64,000 nt of DNA from Citromicrobium sp. JLT1363 (GTDB lineage: Bacteria; Pseudomonadota; Alphaproteobacteria; Sphingomonadales; Sphingomonadaceae), in contig NZ_AEUE01000001.1 of the NCBI RefSeq assembly GCF_000186705.1, positions 454,447 through 518,446 on the forward strand. Direction: 5' to 3'. The position numbers and the translations under genes are program-made. Shown here in pieces: positions 19,026 through 26,874 of this stretch (position 1 is its first letter; every line of letters begins with the position of its first letter). Below the pieces are notes generated by a model that had not been told where the DNA came from, ran no database searches, and saw only the letters and a program-made list of their open reading frames with translations.

Positions 19026-19454
19026 ATGGATTATTCGGATCACGTGGCCATTCAGGGCCATCTCGCCAAGTACTGTATCCTCGTCGACACGGCGGAACCC
19101 GCCGCAATCGCGGAGCTGTTTTGGGACGATGCCCGACTGGAGTTCGGCGGGGAATATGAAGGCAAGGACGCAATCCTGGCCTGCTTCGAAGCCTGGGCGA
19201 AGGATATGCGCGAACCCATCGAAGGGCTCCGCCACTTGCTCCACATCCCGCATATCGAGATCGACGGCGAGACCGCGACTTCGAAGTCCTACGCCGATGC
19301 CGATGGCCACGCGAAGCGCAGCGGCAAGCCGATCCGCAACCGCGCGATGTATGTCGACGTGCTGGAGAAGCGCGAGGGCGCGTGGAAATTCAGGGACCGC
19401 CGGATCGTGTGGATGCGCGGGCTCGACGGTGCCGCGCCGCCAGCGGGGCACTGA
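19026..19454 (+). CDS. NTF2/SnoaL-like protein
   Basis: A 142-residue cytoplasmic protein of the SnoaL-like/NTF2 fold: YCILVDTAEPAAIAELFWDDA, GKDAILACFEAWAK, LRHLLHIPHIEIDGETA and a C-terminal WKFRDRRIVWMRG. The start has GGGGGAG about 5 bases upstream. This fold includes ketosteroid isomerases, dehydratases and ring-hydroxylating-dioxygenase small subunits; no diagnostic catalytic residues can be assigned here. As first gene of the CoA-catabolic operon it could be an isomerase or dehydratase of the pathway (inference). Confidence 0.8.
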   Translation: MDYSDHVAIQGHLAKYCILVDTAEPAAIAELFWDDARLEFGGEYEGKDAILACFEAWAKDMREPIEGLRHLLHIPHIEIDGETATSKSYADADGHAKRSGKPIRNRAMYVDVLEKREGAWKFRDRRIVWMRGLDGAAPPAGH

Positions 19455-19495
19455 GCCTGCCACGAGCCATGCCAATCGCGAATGAAGGAACGACG

Positions 19496-20290
19496 ATGAA
19501 CCAGCAGCCCGGAGAATACGCGATCAAGGAACTGCTCGCCGCTTTCATCTGCGGCGAGATTGCGGATGACGATGCGGTGTCCTTCCCCGCGGGCATCCCG
19601 GAGATCCGCGCCGGGGTTTTCCTCGCCAACCTGATGCACGCGCCGAACCTCAAGATCCAGACGACAATGTCCGCCGTCAACGTCAGCCAGGCGGACCGGA
19701 TGGAGGATTTCGATTCCGCGATGGACTGGCGCTTCCACCGCTTCGCCGAAGGGTACTACCTGCACCACGAATGCTTCGACTTTCCGGCCAAGCATTCGAC
19801 CGCGTTCTTCGTCGGCGGGCTGCAGATCGACAGGTTCGGCAACACCAACCTGATCGGCACCGGAAGCGACCCGAAACACCTCGATTTTCGCGGGCCGGGC
19901 TCGCTCGGCTCGACCTCGATGGCGACGCAGGCGGGCCGCTATTACATCTACACCAACGCCCATTCGAAGCGCATTTTCGTCGAGAAATGCGACTACATCT
20001 CTGCCTTCGGCTGGGGCGAGGGCGGAGCAGATGCGCGCAGCAATCTGGGCCTGCCCGGGGGCGGCCCGAAATACGTCATCACCCCGCTATGCGTGATGGA
20101 CTTCGAAGAGCAGACCAAGGCGCTGCGCCTCAAGCATCTCCACCCGGGCGTGTCGAAGGACGATGTCGTCGCGAACACCGGATTCGAGGTGATTATTCCC
20201 GAGGCCGTCGAGACCACGCCCGTGCCGACAGCGGACGAACTGCACCTGCTGCGTGAGCGCGTCGACATTGCGGGGAGGCTGCGGAACTAG
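19496..20290 (+). CDS. CoA-transferase family beta subunit (IpdB/GctB-like)
   Basis: A 264-residue class I CoA-transferase-fold subunit. The start at 19496 (MNQQPGEYAI) has AAGGAA seven bases upstream; a frame from 19382 overlaps the preceding gene. The family signature is FFVGGLQIDRFGNTNLIGTG. The SENG-type motif that carries the catalytic glutamate of ordinary CoA transferases is not visible, which is the situation described for IpdB of the cholesterol ring-cleaving hydrolase IpdAB. The matching alpha subunit lies 3.5 kb downstream (23773-24660), with four catabolic genes between them. Glutaconate CoA-transferase beta is the alternative annotation. Confidence 0.82.
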   Translation: MNQQPGEYAIKELLAAFICGEIADDDAVSFPAGIPEIRAGVFLANLMHAPNLKIQTTMSAVNVSQADRMEDFDSAMDWRFHRFAEGYYLHHECFDFPAKHSTAFFVGGLQIDRFGNTNLIGTGSDPKHLDFRGPGSLGSTSMATQAGRYYIYTNAHSKRIFVEKCDYISAFGWGEGGADARSNLGLPGGGPKYVITPLCVMDFEEQTKALRLKHLHPGVSKDDVVANTGFEVIIPEAVETTPVPTADELHLLRERVDIAGRLRN

Positions 20291-20405
20291 GCCGGAGAGC
20301 CCGGTCCGAAGGTGACTATTTTTCTTGTCTGTGCGGACCATCGGGGGCGGCGCGGGTGCTGACATACCGCGAGCCATAAGAAGAATGCGAAGGGGGGAGA
20401 GGCCC

Positions 20406-21182
20406 GTGGAATTCAGCAACATCATCCTAGAGACGTCGGATCGTATCGCCACGATCACGCTCAACCGGCCCGCTGCGCTCAACAGCCTTAGCGCCGCGCT
20501 GCTCGGCGAGCTGGAAGCGGCGCTGACGAAGGTCGAGCGCGATGACGAGATCGACGTCCTGATCCTGACCGCCGCCGGTGAGAAGGGCTTTTGCGCGGGG
20601 ATGGACCTGCGCGATTTCGAGGCGGGCAAGACCGATCTTACCTCGACCAAGCGCGTGCTCGACAAGCTGGAGGACTTCGCAAAGCCGACGATCGGCGCGA
20701 TCACCGATGGCTATTGCATCACCGGCGGGCTTGAGTTCGCGCTGTCATGCGACATTCTGGTCGCGTCGGACAAGGCGGTGTTCGGCGACACCCACGCGCG
20801 CATCAACGTGAGCGGTGGCGGTGCGACCGCGCGGATGCCCCGGCTGATCGGCCTGATGCAGGCCAAGTACCTGATCTTCACGAGCCAGTTCATCGATGCC
20901 CACGAAGCCAAGCGGCTGGGGCTGGTGATCGAGGTGTTCCCTTCCGCCGAGCTGCTCGAGGGGGCACGCGCCATGGCGGGCCGGATGCTCAAGCAGAACC
21001 AGCCGATCCTGCGCAAGATGAAGGAACTGCTCAACCGCAACTGGCGGACCGATCTCTACGGCGCGTGGTGCCTCGAAGAGGCCGAGTGCCGCCGCGGGAT
21101 GGAAGCCCAGATGGCGAGCGGTTTCAAGATGGACGAAGCGGTCGGCCAGGCGCGGTCCGAGGCGGCTTCGAAGGCGCAATAG
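20406..21182 (+). CDS. Enoyl-CoA hydratase/isomerase family protein (atypical active site)
   Basis: A 258-residue crotonase. The GTG start at 20406 follows GGGGGAG by about 7 bases; a longer frame to 20325 lacks a site. The oxyanion-hole segment GEKGFCAGMDLRDF and the helix GGLEFALSCDILVASDKAVFG are clear. The first catalytic glutamate of classical hydratases is present (GGLEFALSCD), but the second, normally in a FGxPE segment, is replaced (FGDTHARINVSGGG). This suggests a hydrolase, lyase or isomerase rather than a standard hydratase. Its location between CoA-transferase-like subunits recalls EchA20 next to IpdAB in actinobacteria. Confidence 0.87.
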   Translation: MEFSNIILETSDRIATITLNRPAALNSLSAALLGELEAALTKVERDDEIDVLILTAAGEKGFCAGMDLRDFEAGKTDLTSTKRVLDKLEDFAKPTIGAITDGYCITGGLEFALSCDILVASDKAVFGDTHARINVSGGGATARMPRLIGLMQAKYLIFTSQFIDAHEAKRLGLVIEVFPSAELLEGARAMAGRMLKQNQPILRKMKELLNRNWRTDLYGAWCLEEAECRRGMEAQMASGFKMDEAVGQARSEAASKAQ

Positions 21183-21242
21183 CGTCGCGCCCCAGGGGCA
21201 GGGAAGCTCGGGGCGATAGAGACAAACGGGAGAGTGAAGGCA

Positions 21243-22136
21243 ATGCAACGGTTGAGCGGCAAGGTCGCAATCGTCACCGGCGCGGGCAGGGGCATCGGAC
21301 GCGCGCATGCGCTGGCGCTGGCCGCGCAGGGCGCCAAGGTGGTGGTCAACGATTACGGCGGTGAGCTGGACGGGGAGGGCGTCTCGACCAGCCCGGCAGC
21401 GGAAGTCGTCGCCGAGATCGAGGCGCAGGGCGGCGAAGCGGCAGCCAATTTCGGCAACGTGGTGGAGCCCGACGGCGCGCAGGGGATCGTCGAGACGGCG
21501 CTGGAGGCGTTCGGGCGGGTCGATATCTTGGTCAACAATGCCGGGAATTATCGCCCCAAGATGATCTTCAACATGCCGTTCGAGGATTGGGACGCGGTCG
21601 TGAAGGTGCACCTCTACGGTCACTTCAACTGCATCCGCGCGGTCGCGGGCCTGTTCCGCGAGCAGCGCGGGGGGCGGATCATCAACACTGCCTCCGAGGC
21701 GTGGCTGGGCGAAGCCGCCGTGTCGAACTACGGCGCGGCCAAGGCGGGCATCGTCGGGCTGACCCGCGTGGTCGCCCGCGATCTGGGCAAGTACGGCGTC
21801 ACCTGCAACTGCATCGCCCCGCGCGCGTCGACCCGGATGACGGCAGGCCTCGCCTTCGACCAGAGCGCCGAGCGTGAAGGCCTGTCGGATACGCTGGCCA
21901 AGCTGCAGCCCGAAGATGTCAGCCCGCTGGTCGCCTACCTTGCGACGGACGAGGCGAAGGACATCAACGGGCGCGTCTTCCTCGCCAGCGGGGGCACGAT
22001 CGCGCTGTTTTCCGAGCCGAAGCCTGAACACACGATCAGCAAGGATGGCCGCTGGACGGTGGACGAGCTCGCCCGGCTGTTCCCCGAAACGCTCGCCGCC
22101 GGGATCCGGAACCCGGCCCCGGCGCAGGAGAGGTGA
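21243..22136 (+). CDS. SDR-family 3-hydroxyacyl-CoA-type dehydrogenase
   Basis: A 297-residue short-chain dehydrogenase: NAD(P) loop TGAGRGIGRAHALALA, VNDYGG, the NNAG motif in ILVNNAGNYRPK, catalytic serine in INTASEAW and YxxxK as YGAAK. The sequence around VVVNDYGGELDGEGVSTS resembles the dehydrogenase domain of peroxisomal multifunctional enzyme 2 / 17-beta-HSD4, so a beta-oxidation-like hydroxyacyl-CoA or hydroxysteroid-CoA substrate is likely. The start at 21243 (MQRLSG) lies behind GAAGG; an ATG 9 bases earlier is in frame. Its stop overlaps the region of the thiolase ribosome-binding site. Confidence 0.9.
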   Translation: MQRLSGKVAIVTGAGRGIGRAHALALAAQGAKVVVNDYGGELDGEGVSTSPAAEVVAEIEAQGGEAAANFGNVVEPDGAQGIVETALEAFGRVDILVNNAGNYRPKMIFNMPFEDWDAVVKVHLYGHFNCIRAVAGLFREQRGGRIINTASEAWLGEAAVSNYGAAKAGIVGLTRVVARDLGKYGVTCNCIAPRASTRMTAGLAFDQSAEREGLSDTLAKLQPEDVSPLVAYLATDEAKDINGRVFLASGGTIALFSEPKPEHTISKDGRWTVDELARLFPETLAAGIRNPAPAQER

Positions 22137-22141
22137 GCGCG

Positions 22142-23311
22142 ATGGGTTCGCTGAGCAACGTGTGTTCGATCGTCGGGATCGGGGAGACCGATTACCTCGT
22201 CAACTCGGGTCGCGATCCGCTGCTCCTCGCGCTGGAAGCGATCCGCAAGGCGGTCGATGACGCGGGACTGGAGCCGAAGGATATCGACGGGATCGTATCT
22301 TCCTCGATCGATGCGTCGGGTTCTGAGCAGTTCATCGCCTCCAACCTGGGCTTGTCGAACGTCAGCTACACATCCGAGGTGACGGGACTGGGTGGAGCGG
22401 CCTGCGCAACAGTCGCCCACGCGGCGATGGCCGTGGCGAGCGGCATGGCCCATACCGTGGTCTGCTTCCGGGCTTTCACCCCATACGACTTCACCGTGGG
22501 GGCCAAGCACAACCAGTCGACGCTGTGGGCCAAGGCTTCGGGCGTCGGCGAATTCCTGCGCCCGTTCGGCTGGTCGGCGATGGTCGATACCTTCGCGATG
22601 AATTGCCGCCGGCACATGCACGAATACGGCACGACCAGCGCGCAGTTGGGCGCGATCGCGGTCGCGATGCGCAAGCATGCCTCGATGAACCCGGCCTCGA
22701 TCAGGTCCGAGCCGATCACGCTGGAAGACCACCAGAACTCGCCCTTCATCACGCAGCCGCTGCGCGAACTGGACGGCCTCATTTCCAATAATGACGGTGC
22801 CTGCGCGATGATCGTCACCACGACCGAGCGGGCGAGGGACCTGCGGCAGAAACCGGCGAAGATCATGGCCGCCGCACAGTCTCTCGGCTCGCATCCGGGG
22901 CTGTTGTGGGAGCTGTCGCCCTTCAAGCCGACCATCACCGAGAGCGAGGCTGCGCATATCGCGCCCCGGCTCTACGCGATGGCGGGGCTCACCCCGCAGG
23001 ATATCGACGTCGCGCAGATCTACGACTGCTACACCTACACCGTCCTGACGATGCTGGAGGACTACGGCTTCTGCAAAAAGGGCGAGGGCGGCAGCTTCGT
23101 GGAAGGCGGGCGGATCGAGATCGGCGGGGAGCTGCCGGTCAACACCCACGGCGGCCATCTGGGCGAGGCCTATATCCACGGGTTCACCCACATCGTCGAA
23201 GGCGTGAAGCAGATGCGCGGCACTTCGACCGCGCAGGTCGAGGATGCCGAGACCACTCTCGTCGCCAGTGCCGTTCCCGGCCCCACCAGCGCGCTGATCC
23301 TGGGGAGGTGA
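22142..23311 (+). CDS. SCP-x/Ltp-type thiolase family protein
   Basis: About 389 residues of the thiolase fold in the sterol-carrier-protein-x / lipid-transfer subgroup. The probable nucleophilic cysteine is in GGAACATVAHAAMAVASG. The C-terminal motif NTHGGHLGEAYIHGFTH replaces the canonical GHPLGATG. Start 22142 (MGSLSN) is preceded by GGAGAGG at 8 bases; a GTG at 22133 overlapping the SDR stop is possible. The next gene encodes a DUF35/OB-fold partner, so the pair may be either a thiolase or an Ltp2/ChsH2-like retro-aldolase that removes a side chain from a CoA thioester. Confidence 0.87.
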   Translation: MGSLSNVCSIVGIGETDYLVNSGRDPLLLALEAIRKAVDDAGLEPKDIDGIVSSSIDASGSEQFIASNLGLSNVSYTSEVTGLGGAACATVAHAAMAVASGMAHTVVCFRAFTPYDFTVGAKHNQSTLWAKASGVGEFLRPFGWSAMVDTFAMNCRRHMHEYGTTSAQLGAIAVAMRKHASMNPASIRSEPITLEDHQNSPFITQPLRELDGLISNNDGACAMIVTTTERARDLRQKPAKIMAAAQSLGSHPGLLWELSPFKPTITESEAAHIAPRLYAMAGLTPQDIDVAQIYDCYTYTVLTMLEDYGFCKKGEGGSFVEGGRIEIGGELPVNTHGGHLGEAYIHGFTHIVEGVKQMRGTSTAQVEDAETTLVASAVPGPTSALILGR

Positions 23312-23315
23312 TGCA

Positions 23316-23738
23316 ATGACCGACTATGCCAAGCCGCTGCCCAAGGTGACCGACGAGTCCGCGCCTTTCTGGGAAGGGTGCAGGGCGCAGGAACTGCGCA
23401 TCCAGCGGTGCGATTCCTGCGCGCGCTTCCGCTTCCCGCCGCAGAAGATGTGCCGCCACTGCAACTCGGTCGAGTTCACCTGGGCCCCGGTGAGCGGGAA
23501 GGGGACGGTCTACAGCTTTACCGTGCCGACCAACACCTCGCCCGGCGAGTTGCCCGCGCGCGGTTTCGACTATCCATACGCCGTGGCGCTGGTCGAACTG
23601 GAGGGGACCGACGGGGTCCGGATCGCGAGCAATATCGTCGATTGTCCGGTGGACGAGATCGCCATCGACATGCCGGTCGAGGTCACCTTCGACCAGGTGA
23701 CCGACGAGATCACGCTGCCGAAGTTCCGCCGGGTCTGA
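23316..23738 (+). CDS. Zn-ribbon/OB-fold acyl-CoA-associated protein (DUF35 family)
   Basis: A 140-residue partner of the preceding thiolase. The rubredoxin-like zinc ribbon is CDSCARFRFPPQKMCRHC (two CxxC pairs), followed by the OB-fold segment SGKGTVYSFTVPTNTSPG and ALVELEGTDGVRIASNI. DUF35 proteins act as obligate partners of SCP-like thiolases and retro-aldolases in acyl-CoA and steroid side-chain metabolism. The gene starts 4 bases after the thiolase stop with a strong site (GGGGAGG). Confidence 0.92.
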   Translation: MTDYAKPLPKVTDESAPFWEGCRAQELRIQRCDSCARFRFPPQKMCRHCNSVEFTWAPVSGKGTVYSFTVPTNTSPGELPARGFDYPYAVALVELEGTDGVRIASNIVDCPVDEIAIDMPVEVTFDQVTDEITLPKFRRV

Positions 23739-23772
23739 CCTGCGGTTGCCATAGCGAAAGAGGGACGAAGAC

Positions 23773-24660
23773 GTGCGCAAGAGCAGAATTCTTGAAGAGG
23801 ACGATGCGCTCGACCTGATCGAAAGCGGGATGACCGTGTCGATTGGCGGGCACCTCAATTCGGCGCACCCGATGCTGCTGATCCGCGGCATGATCCGCCG
23901 GGGCCTGCACGATCTCACTATCGTGACCTCGGCGCAGGGCGGGCCGGAGATCGGCTTCCTGATCGCCGCGGGCTGCGTGCGCAAGCTCATCACCTCGGGC
24001 GTGCATGCCGAAAGCCTCGCCGCAATCGATCCGTGCTATCGCTACGCCGCGCAGAGCGGCGTGGTCGAAATCTGGGAGGCGGACGAGGGCATTTGCTACG
24101 CCGGGCTGAGGGCCGCTGCGCAGGGGCTGCCCTTTACTGTGTGGCACGGCGGCGTGGGCACCTCGATCCCCGATCTCAACCCGGACCTGAAGGTCATCGA
24201 AGACCCCTTCACCGGCAAGCCGATCTTGGCGGTGCCCGCGATCAAGCCCGATGTCGCGATCCTCCACGCGGCCTGCGCGGACGAATACGGCAACGTCCAG
24301 CACATCCACGGCTGGGGCGACCGCGCGCATTACCGCGCGGCGGACAAGACGATTGTGCAGGTCGAGAAAATCGTCGCCAATGAGGACATCCGCCGCGATC
24401 CCTCGCGCACCTCGATCATCGGCGCGGATGTCATCGTGCGCGCTCCCTTCGGCGCGCATCCCTTTGCGAGCCCGGGCCATTACCTGGAGGACCGCGAGTT
24501 CATCGGCGAATATGTCTCCACTGCGAGCCAGGCCCACAAGACGGGCGAAATGGCCCCTCTCGATACATTTGTGAAAGAGAGATTTGCTTCACCCGGCAAC
24601 CATGTGGAATACCTAGAAAACATCGGGTTGCGGCGTTTGCTGTCGCTGCACGAATACTGA
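23773..24660 (+). CDS. CoA-transferase family alpha subunit (IpdA/GctA-like)
   Basis: A 295-residue alpha subunit of a heteromeric class I CoA-transferase-fold enzyme, partner of 19496-20290. The GTG start at 23773 follows the DUF35 gene by 34 bases. SIGGHLNSAHPMLLIRGMIRRG, SAQGGPEIGFLIAAG and VWHGGVGTSIPDLNPDLK are family features. Glutamates occur at residues 102 and 105 (IWEADEG); in the ring-cleaving hydrolase IpdAB a glutamate of the alpha subunit is catalytic, unlike ordinary transferases where it is in beta. That functional reading is inference. C-terminal 30 residues contain VKERFASPGNHVEYLE. Confidence 0.84.
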   Translation: MRKSRILEEDDALDLIESGMTVSIGGHLNSAHPMLLIRGMIRRGLHDLTIVTSAQGGPEIGFLIAAGCVRKLITSGVHAESLAAIDPCYRYAAQSGVVEIWEADEGICYAGLRAAAQGLPFTVWHGGVGTSIPDLNPDLKVIEDPFTGKPILAVPAIKPDVAILHAACADEYGNVQHIHGWGDRAHYRAADKTIVQVEKIVANEDIRRDPSRTSIIGADVIVRAPFGAHPFASPGHYLEDREFIGEYVSTASQAHKTGEMAPLDTFVKERFASPGNHVEYLENIGLRRLLSLHEY

Positions 24661-24721
24661 AAGCCGGCAGGCGGATAAGGCCCGATAAAGGGCCGGGCGT
24701 CATGTCGGTCGAGGAGAGGAA

Positions 24722-24790
24722 ATGGGCCTGCTGCCATGCTGGCCACCATCGCAGCGTCGCCCCCGGGCCGCGCTCCGGGGTGGTGGATGA
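24722..24790 (+). CDS. Possible 22-residue leader peptide coupled to the AraC regulator
   Basis: An ATG at 24722 sits right behind GGAGAGGAA, the strongest ribosome-binding site in this gap. It opens a 22-codon frame (MGLLPCWPPSQRRPRAALRG...) whose TGA stop overlaps the ATG of the AraC gene at 24787 (ATGA). The peptide is rich in arginine and proline. It may be a translational coupling device or attenuator for the regulator. Without comparative data it could also be fortuitous. Confidence 0.4.
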   Translation: MGLLPCWPPSQRRPRAALRGGG

Positions 24791-25779
24791 AATATACGAC
24801 CTATTCCGGGTTCCAGGCCATCGTCCGGGCGATGGAGCATTACGGCATCGCGCGTGAGGCCGTGATCGACGAGCACGGAATTGCGCTCCCCGAGATTGCC
24901 GATAGCGGCCAGCATATTTCCCCGAAACTGACCGAGCAGTTGCTGCGCCTCGCGGTCACCGAGATCGACGATGCGGCCTTTCCGCTCAAGGTCGCGGAAT
25001 TCATTTCGCCCAGCACCTTCGGCGAATTCTCGCTCGGGCTGCTGACCAGTTCCAGCCTGCGCAACTTCCTCACCCGGCTGACGAAGTATTACCCCTACAT
25101 CGCGACTACGCAGAAGCTGCGCCTTGTGCGGGGCACGGACGAGGTCGTCCTCCTGAGCCATTTCGCCGAAAAGTCGATCGACGAGGATCTGCGGTCGGTC
25201 TGGACCGAAGTCACCCTCGCCTTCGTATTCCGCTTCATGCGGCTGATGGGCCGGCCCGATTACAAGGCGTCGAAGATCGAGCTGACCCGCCCGTTCTGCG
25301 GCCAGGATATCGCGAGATATCGCGACTTCTTCGGTGTGGAGCCGACCTTCGGCGCCAGCCGGAATGCGATGCATCTGCCGCTGGCGGGCCTCGACGAACA
25401 CCTTGCCAATGGCGGTTCGGAAATCGCCATCGAATACGAGCTGCGGATCGCGGACAAGATTTCGGCCATCGAAGACAGCAACCTGCCGCTGCGGGTGCAT
25501 GCCCTGCTGGTGAGGGAGCTGCCCCGGCAAATCCTGTCCAAGGAAATCGTCGCGTCGCATTTCGCGATGAGCCCCAAGACCTTCCAGAACAGGCTGGGGG
25601 AGGCGGGGACGAGCTACCAGCGCCTGCTCGACGAGGCGCGGCGCGAGCTGGCCGAGCTGTATCTGCCGTTTCCGGATATCACGCTGGCCGAGGTTGCCGA
25701 TCTTGTCGGCTATTCCGATGCGAGCAATTTCTGCCGTGCCTACAAGCGCTGGACCGGGCACGTTCCGCGCTCGGACTGA
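24787..25779 (+). CDS. AraC-family transcriptional regulator (arabinose-binding-like sensor)
   Basis: About 330 residues. The N-terminal two-thirds match the Arabinose_bd-type sensor of OruR/ArgR-like AraC proteins (AREAVIDEHGIALPEIADSG, ISPSTFGEFSLGLLTSSSL). The C-terminus has two helix-turn-helices: SKEIVASHFAMSPKTFQNRL and the AraC signature LAEVADLVGYSDASNFCRAYKRWTG. Start 24787 (MKYTTYSG) overlaps the leader peptide stop; 24736 is an alternative in-frame ATG without a ribosome-binding site. It follows the CoA-catabolic operon on the same strand and is the obvious candidate regulator for it and the convergent/divergent genes to its right. Confidence 0.88.
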   Translation: MKYTTYSGFQAIVRAMEHYGIAREAVIDEHGIALPEIADSGQHISPKLTEQLLRLAVTEIDDAAFPLKVAEFISPSTFGEFSLGLLTSSSLRNFLTRLTKYYPYIATTQKLRLVRGTDEVVLLSHFAEKSIDEDLRSVWTEVTLAFVFRFMRLMGRPDYKASKIELTRPFCGQDIARYRDFFGVEPTFGASRNAMHLPLAGLDEHLANGGSEIAIEYELRIADKISAIEDSNLPLRVHALLVRELPRQILSKEIVASHFAMSPKTFQNRLGEAGTSYQRLLDEARRELAELYLPFPDITLAEVADLVGYSDASNFCRAYKRWTGHVPRSD

Positions 25780-25785
25780 CAGGCC

Positions 25786-26547
25786 TCAGCGCTTGCCGAA
25801 GGAATCGATCAGCTTGCGCGATTCCTCGGTCAGCACCAGTTCCGCCTGAACCCGGGCTTCGTCGCGCAATGCCTCGTCGAGCGTTGCGGTCGCGGCGAAA
25901 TCGAACTGCCGTTTCATCGCTGCGAGTGCCGGGGCGGTTGAGTTGGCGATCATCTCCGCCGCGATGGCTCTCGCGCCGTCGAGCAGCTCGTCTTCGGCAA
26001 AGACCTCCATTGCCAGCCCCCAGTCCTTCGCGGTCTCTGCATCGAGCGCGGCGCCCGTCAGCGCCATTTGCCGCGCGCGGTGCTGCCCGATGGATCGCAT
26101 CAGCGTCCACGAAGCGCCCAGATCCATGCCCACGCCGATCTTGCCGAAGCTGAGGATGAACCTTGCGGATTGCGCGGCGACGATCAGGTCGCAGGCCAGC
26201 GCGAGGCTGCATCCGGCCCCGGCCGCCGGGCCCCTTACCGCTGCAATCACGGGCAGGGGCGAACCGGTGATCCGCTGGGCGAGTGGATTGAGATGATCGT
26301 TGATCCACGTCTCGAACGCGCCATCGCGCATGTCGACGATCTCGGACGTCAGGTTCGCGCCCGAGCAGAAGCCGCGCCCCGCGCCGGTCAGGACCACAGC
26401 GTCGACCTGCGCGCTCCGTTCGCACTCGGTCAGCGTGTCGAGAAACGCGGTCATCATGGCAGGATTGAGCGCATTGAGCGTCTGCGGATCGTTCAACGTG
26501 ATCGTGGCGACACCATCTGCGATGTCCGTGTTCACATAGCCGCCCAT
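25786..26547 (-). CDS. Enoyl-CoA hydratase/isomerase family protein (PaaG-like)
   Basis: A 253-residue crotonase, start 26547 (MGGYVNTDIADG) with GGAGGG five bases upstream. The oxyanion segment is GAGRGFCSGANLTSE. Both hydratase glutamates are missing (GAGCSLALACD and FGKIGVGMDLGASWTL). The aspartate in GMDLGASW matches the catalytic position of PaaG-type isomerases, so a double-bond or epoxide isomerase role is more likely than hydration. The reading frame continues open to 28428, but that part is antisense to the acyl-CoA synthetase gene and is not coding. Confidence 0.88.
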   Translation of the reverse strand: MGGYVNTDIADGVATITLNDPQTLNALNPAMMTAFLDTLTECERSAQVDAVVLTGAGRGFCSGANLTSEIVDMRDGAFETWINDHLNPLAQRITGSPLPVIAAVRGPAAGAGCSLALACDLIVAAQSARFILSFGKIGVGMDLGASWTLMRSIGQHRARQMALTGAALDAETAKDWGLAMEVFAEDELLDGARAIAAEMIANSTAPALAAMKRQFDFAATATLDEALRDEARVQAELVLTEESRKLIDSFGKR

Positions 26548-26874
26548 CATGTCCCTCCAGCGCCCGCGCGCTTTTTCGCGCTGGCGCATCCCTACCCTAC
26601 GCGACGCATCAAATGGGGCAGCAATTTCGGTCATACCGGCGATTCCGCGCCCGCCCATGGGAGCGGCCAAATACGCTGCCTGTTGTGACCAATAGAATTG
26701 TCCGGGCAGACAATCCGGCTCGTCCCGAATGCCATATTGTCGGGAGACAGAGGCACCTGACCCGACGCGGGCAGAACAGGGGCCCGAAACAATCAGGCCT
26801 GCCCGGATCCCGCCGCGATGCGGGGCCGGAAAACGATCGAAGGATCGCAGCTGGCCGGTGAGGGAGAGTCGGGC
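26548..26874. promoter_or_regulatory. Divergent intergenic region with ATTGTC/GACAAT palindrome
   Basis: The 327 bases between the PaaG-like gene and the acyl-CoA synthetase hold no convincing gene. ATTGTC (26697-26702) and GACAAT (26709-26714) form a perfect 6-bp inverted repeat with a 6-base spacer. A degenerate second copy, ATTGTC-GGGA-GACAGA, begins at 26736, 39 bases further. Two spaced copies are a reasonable operator arrangement for a dimeric regulator serving both promoters. Confidence 0.5.
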
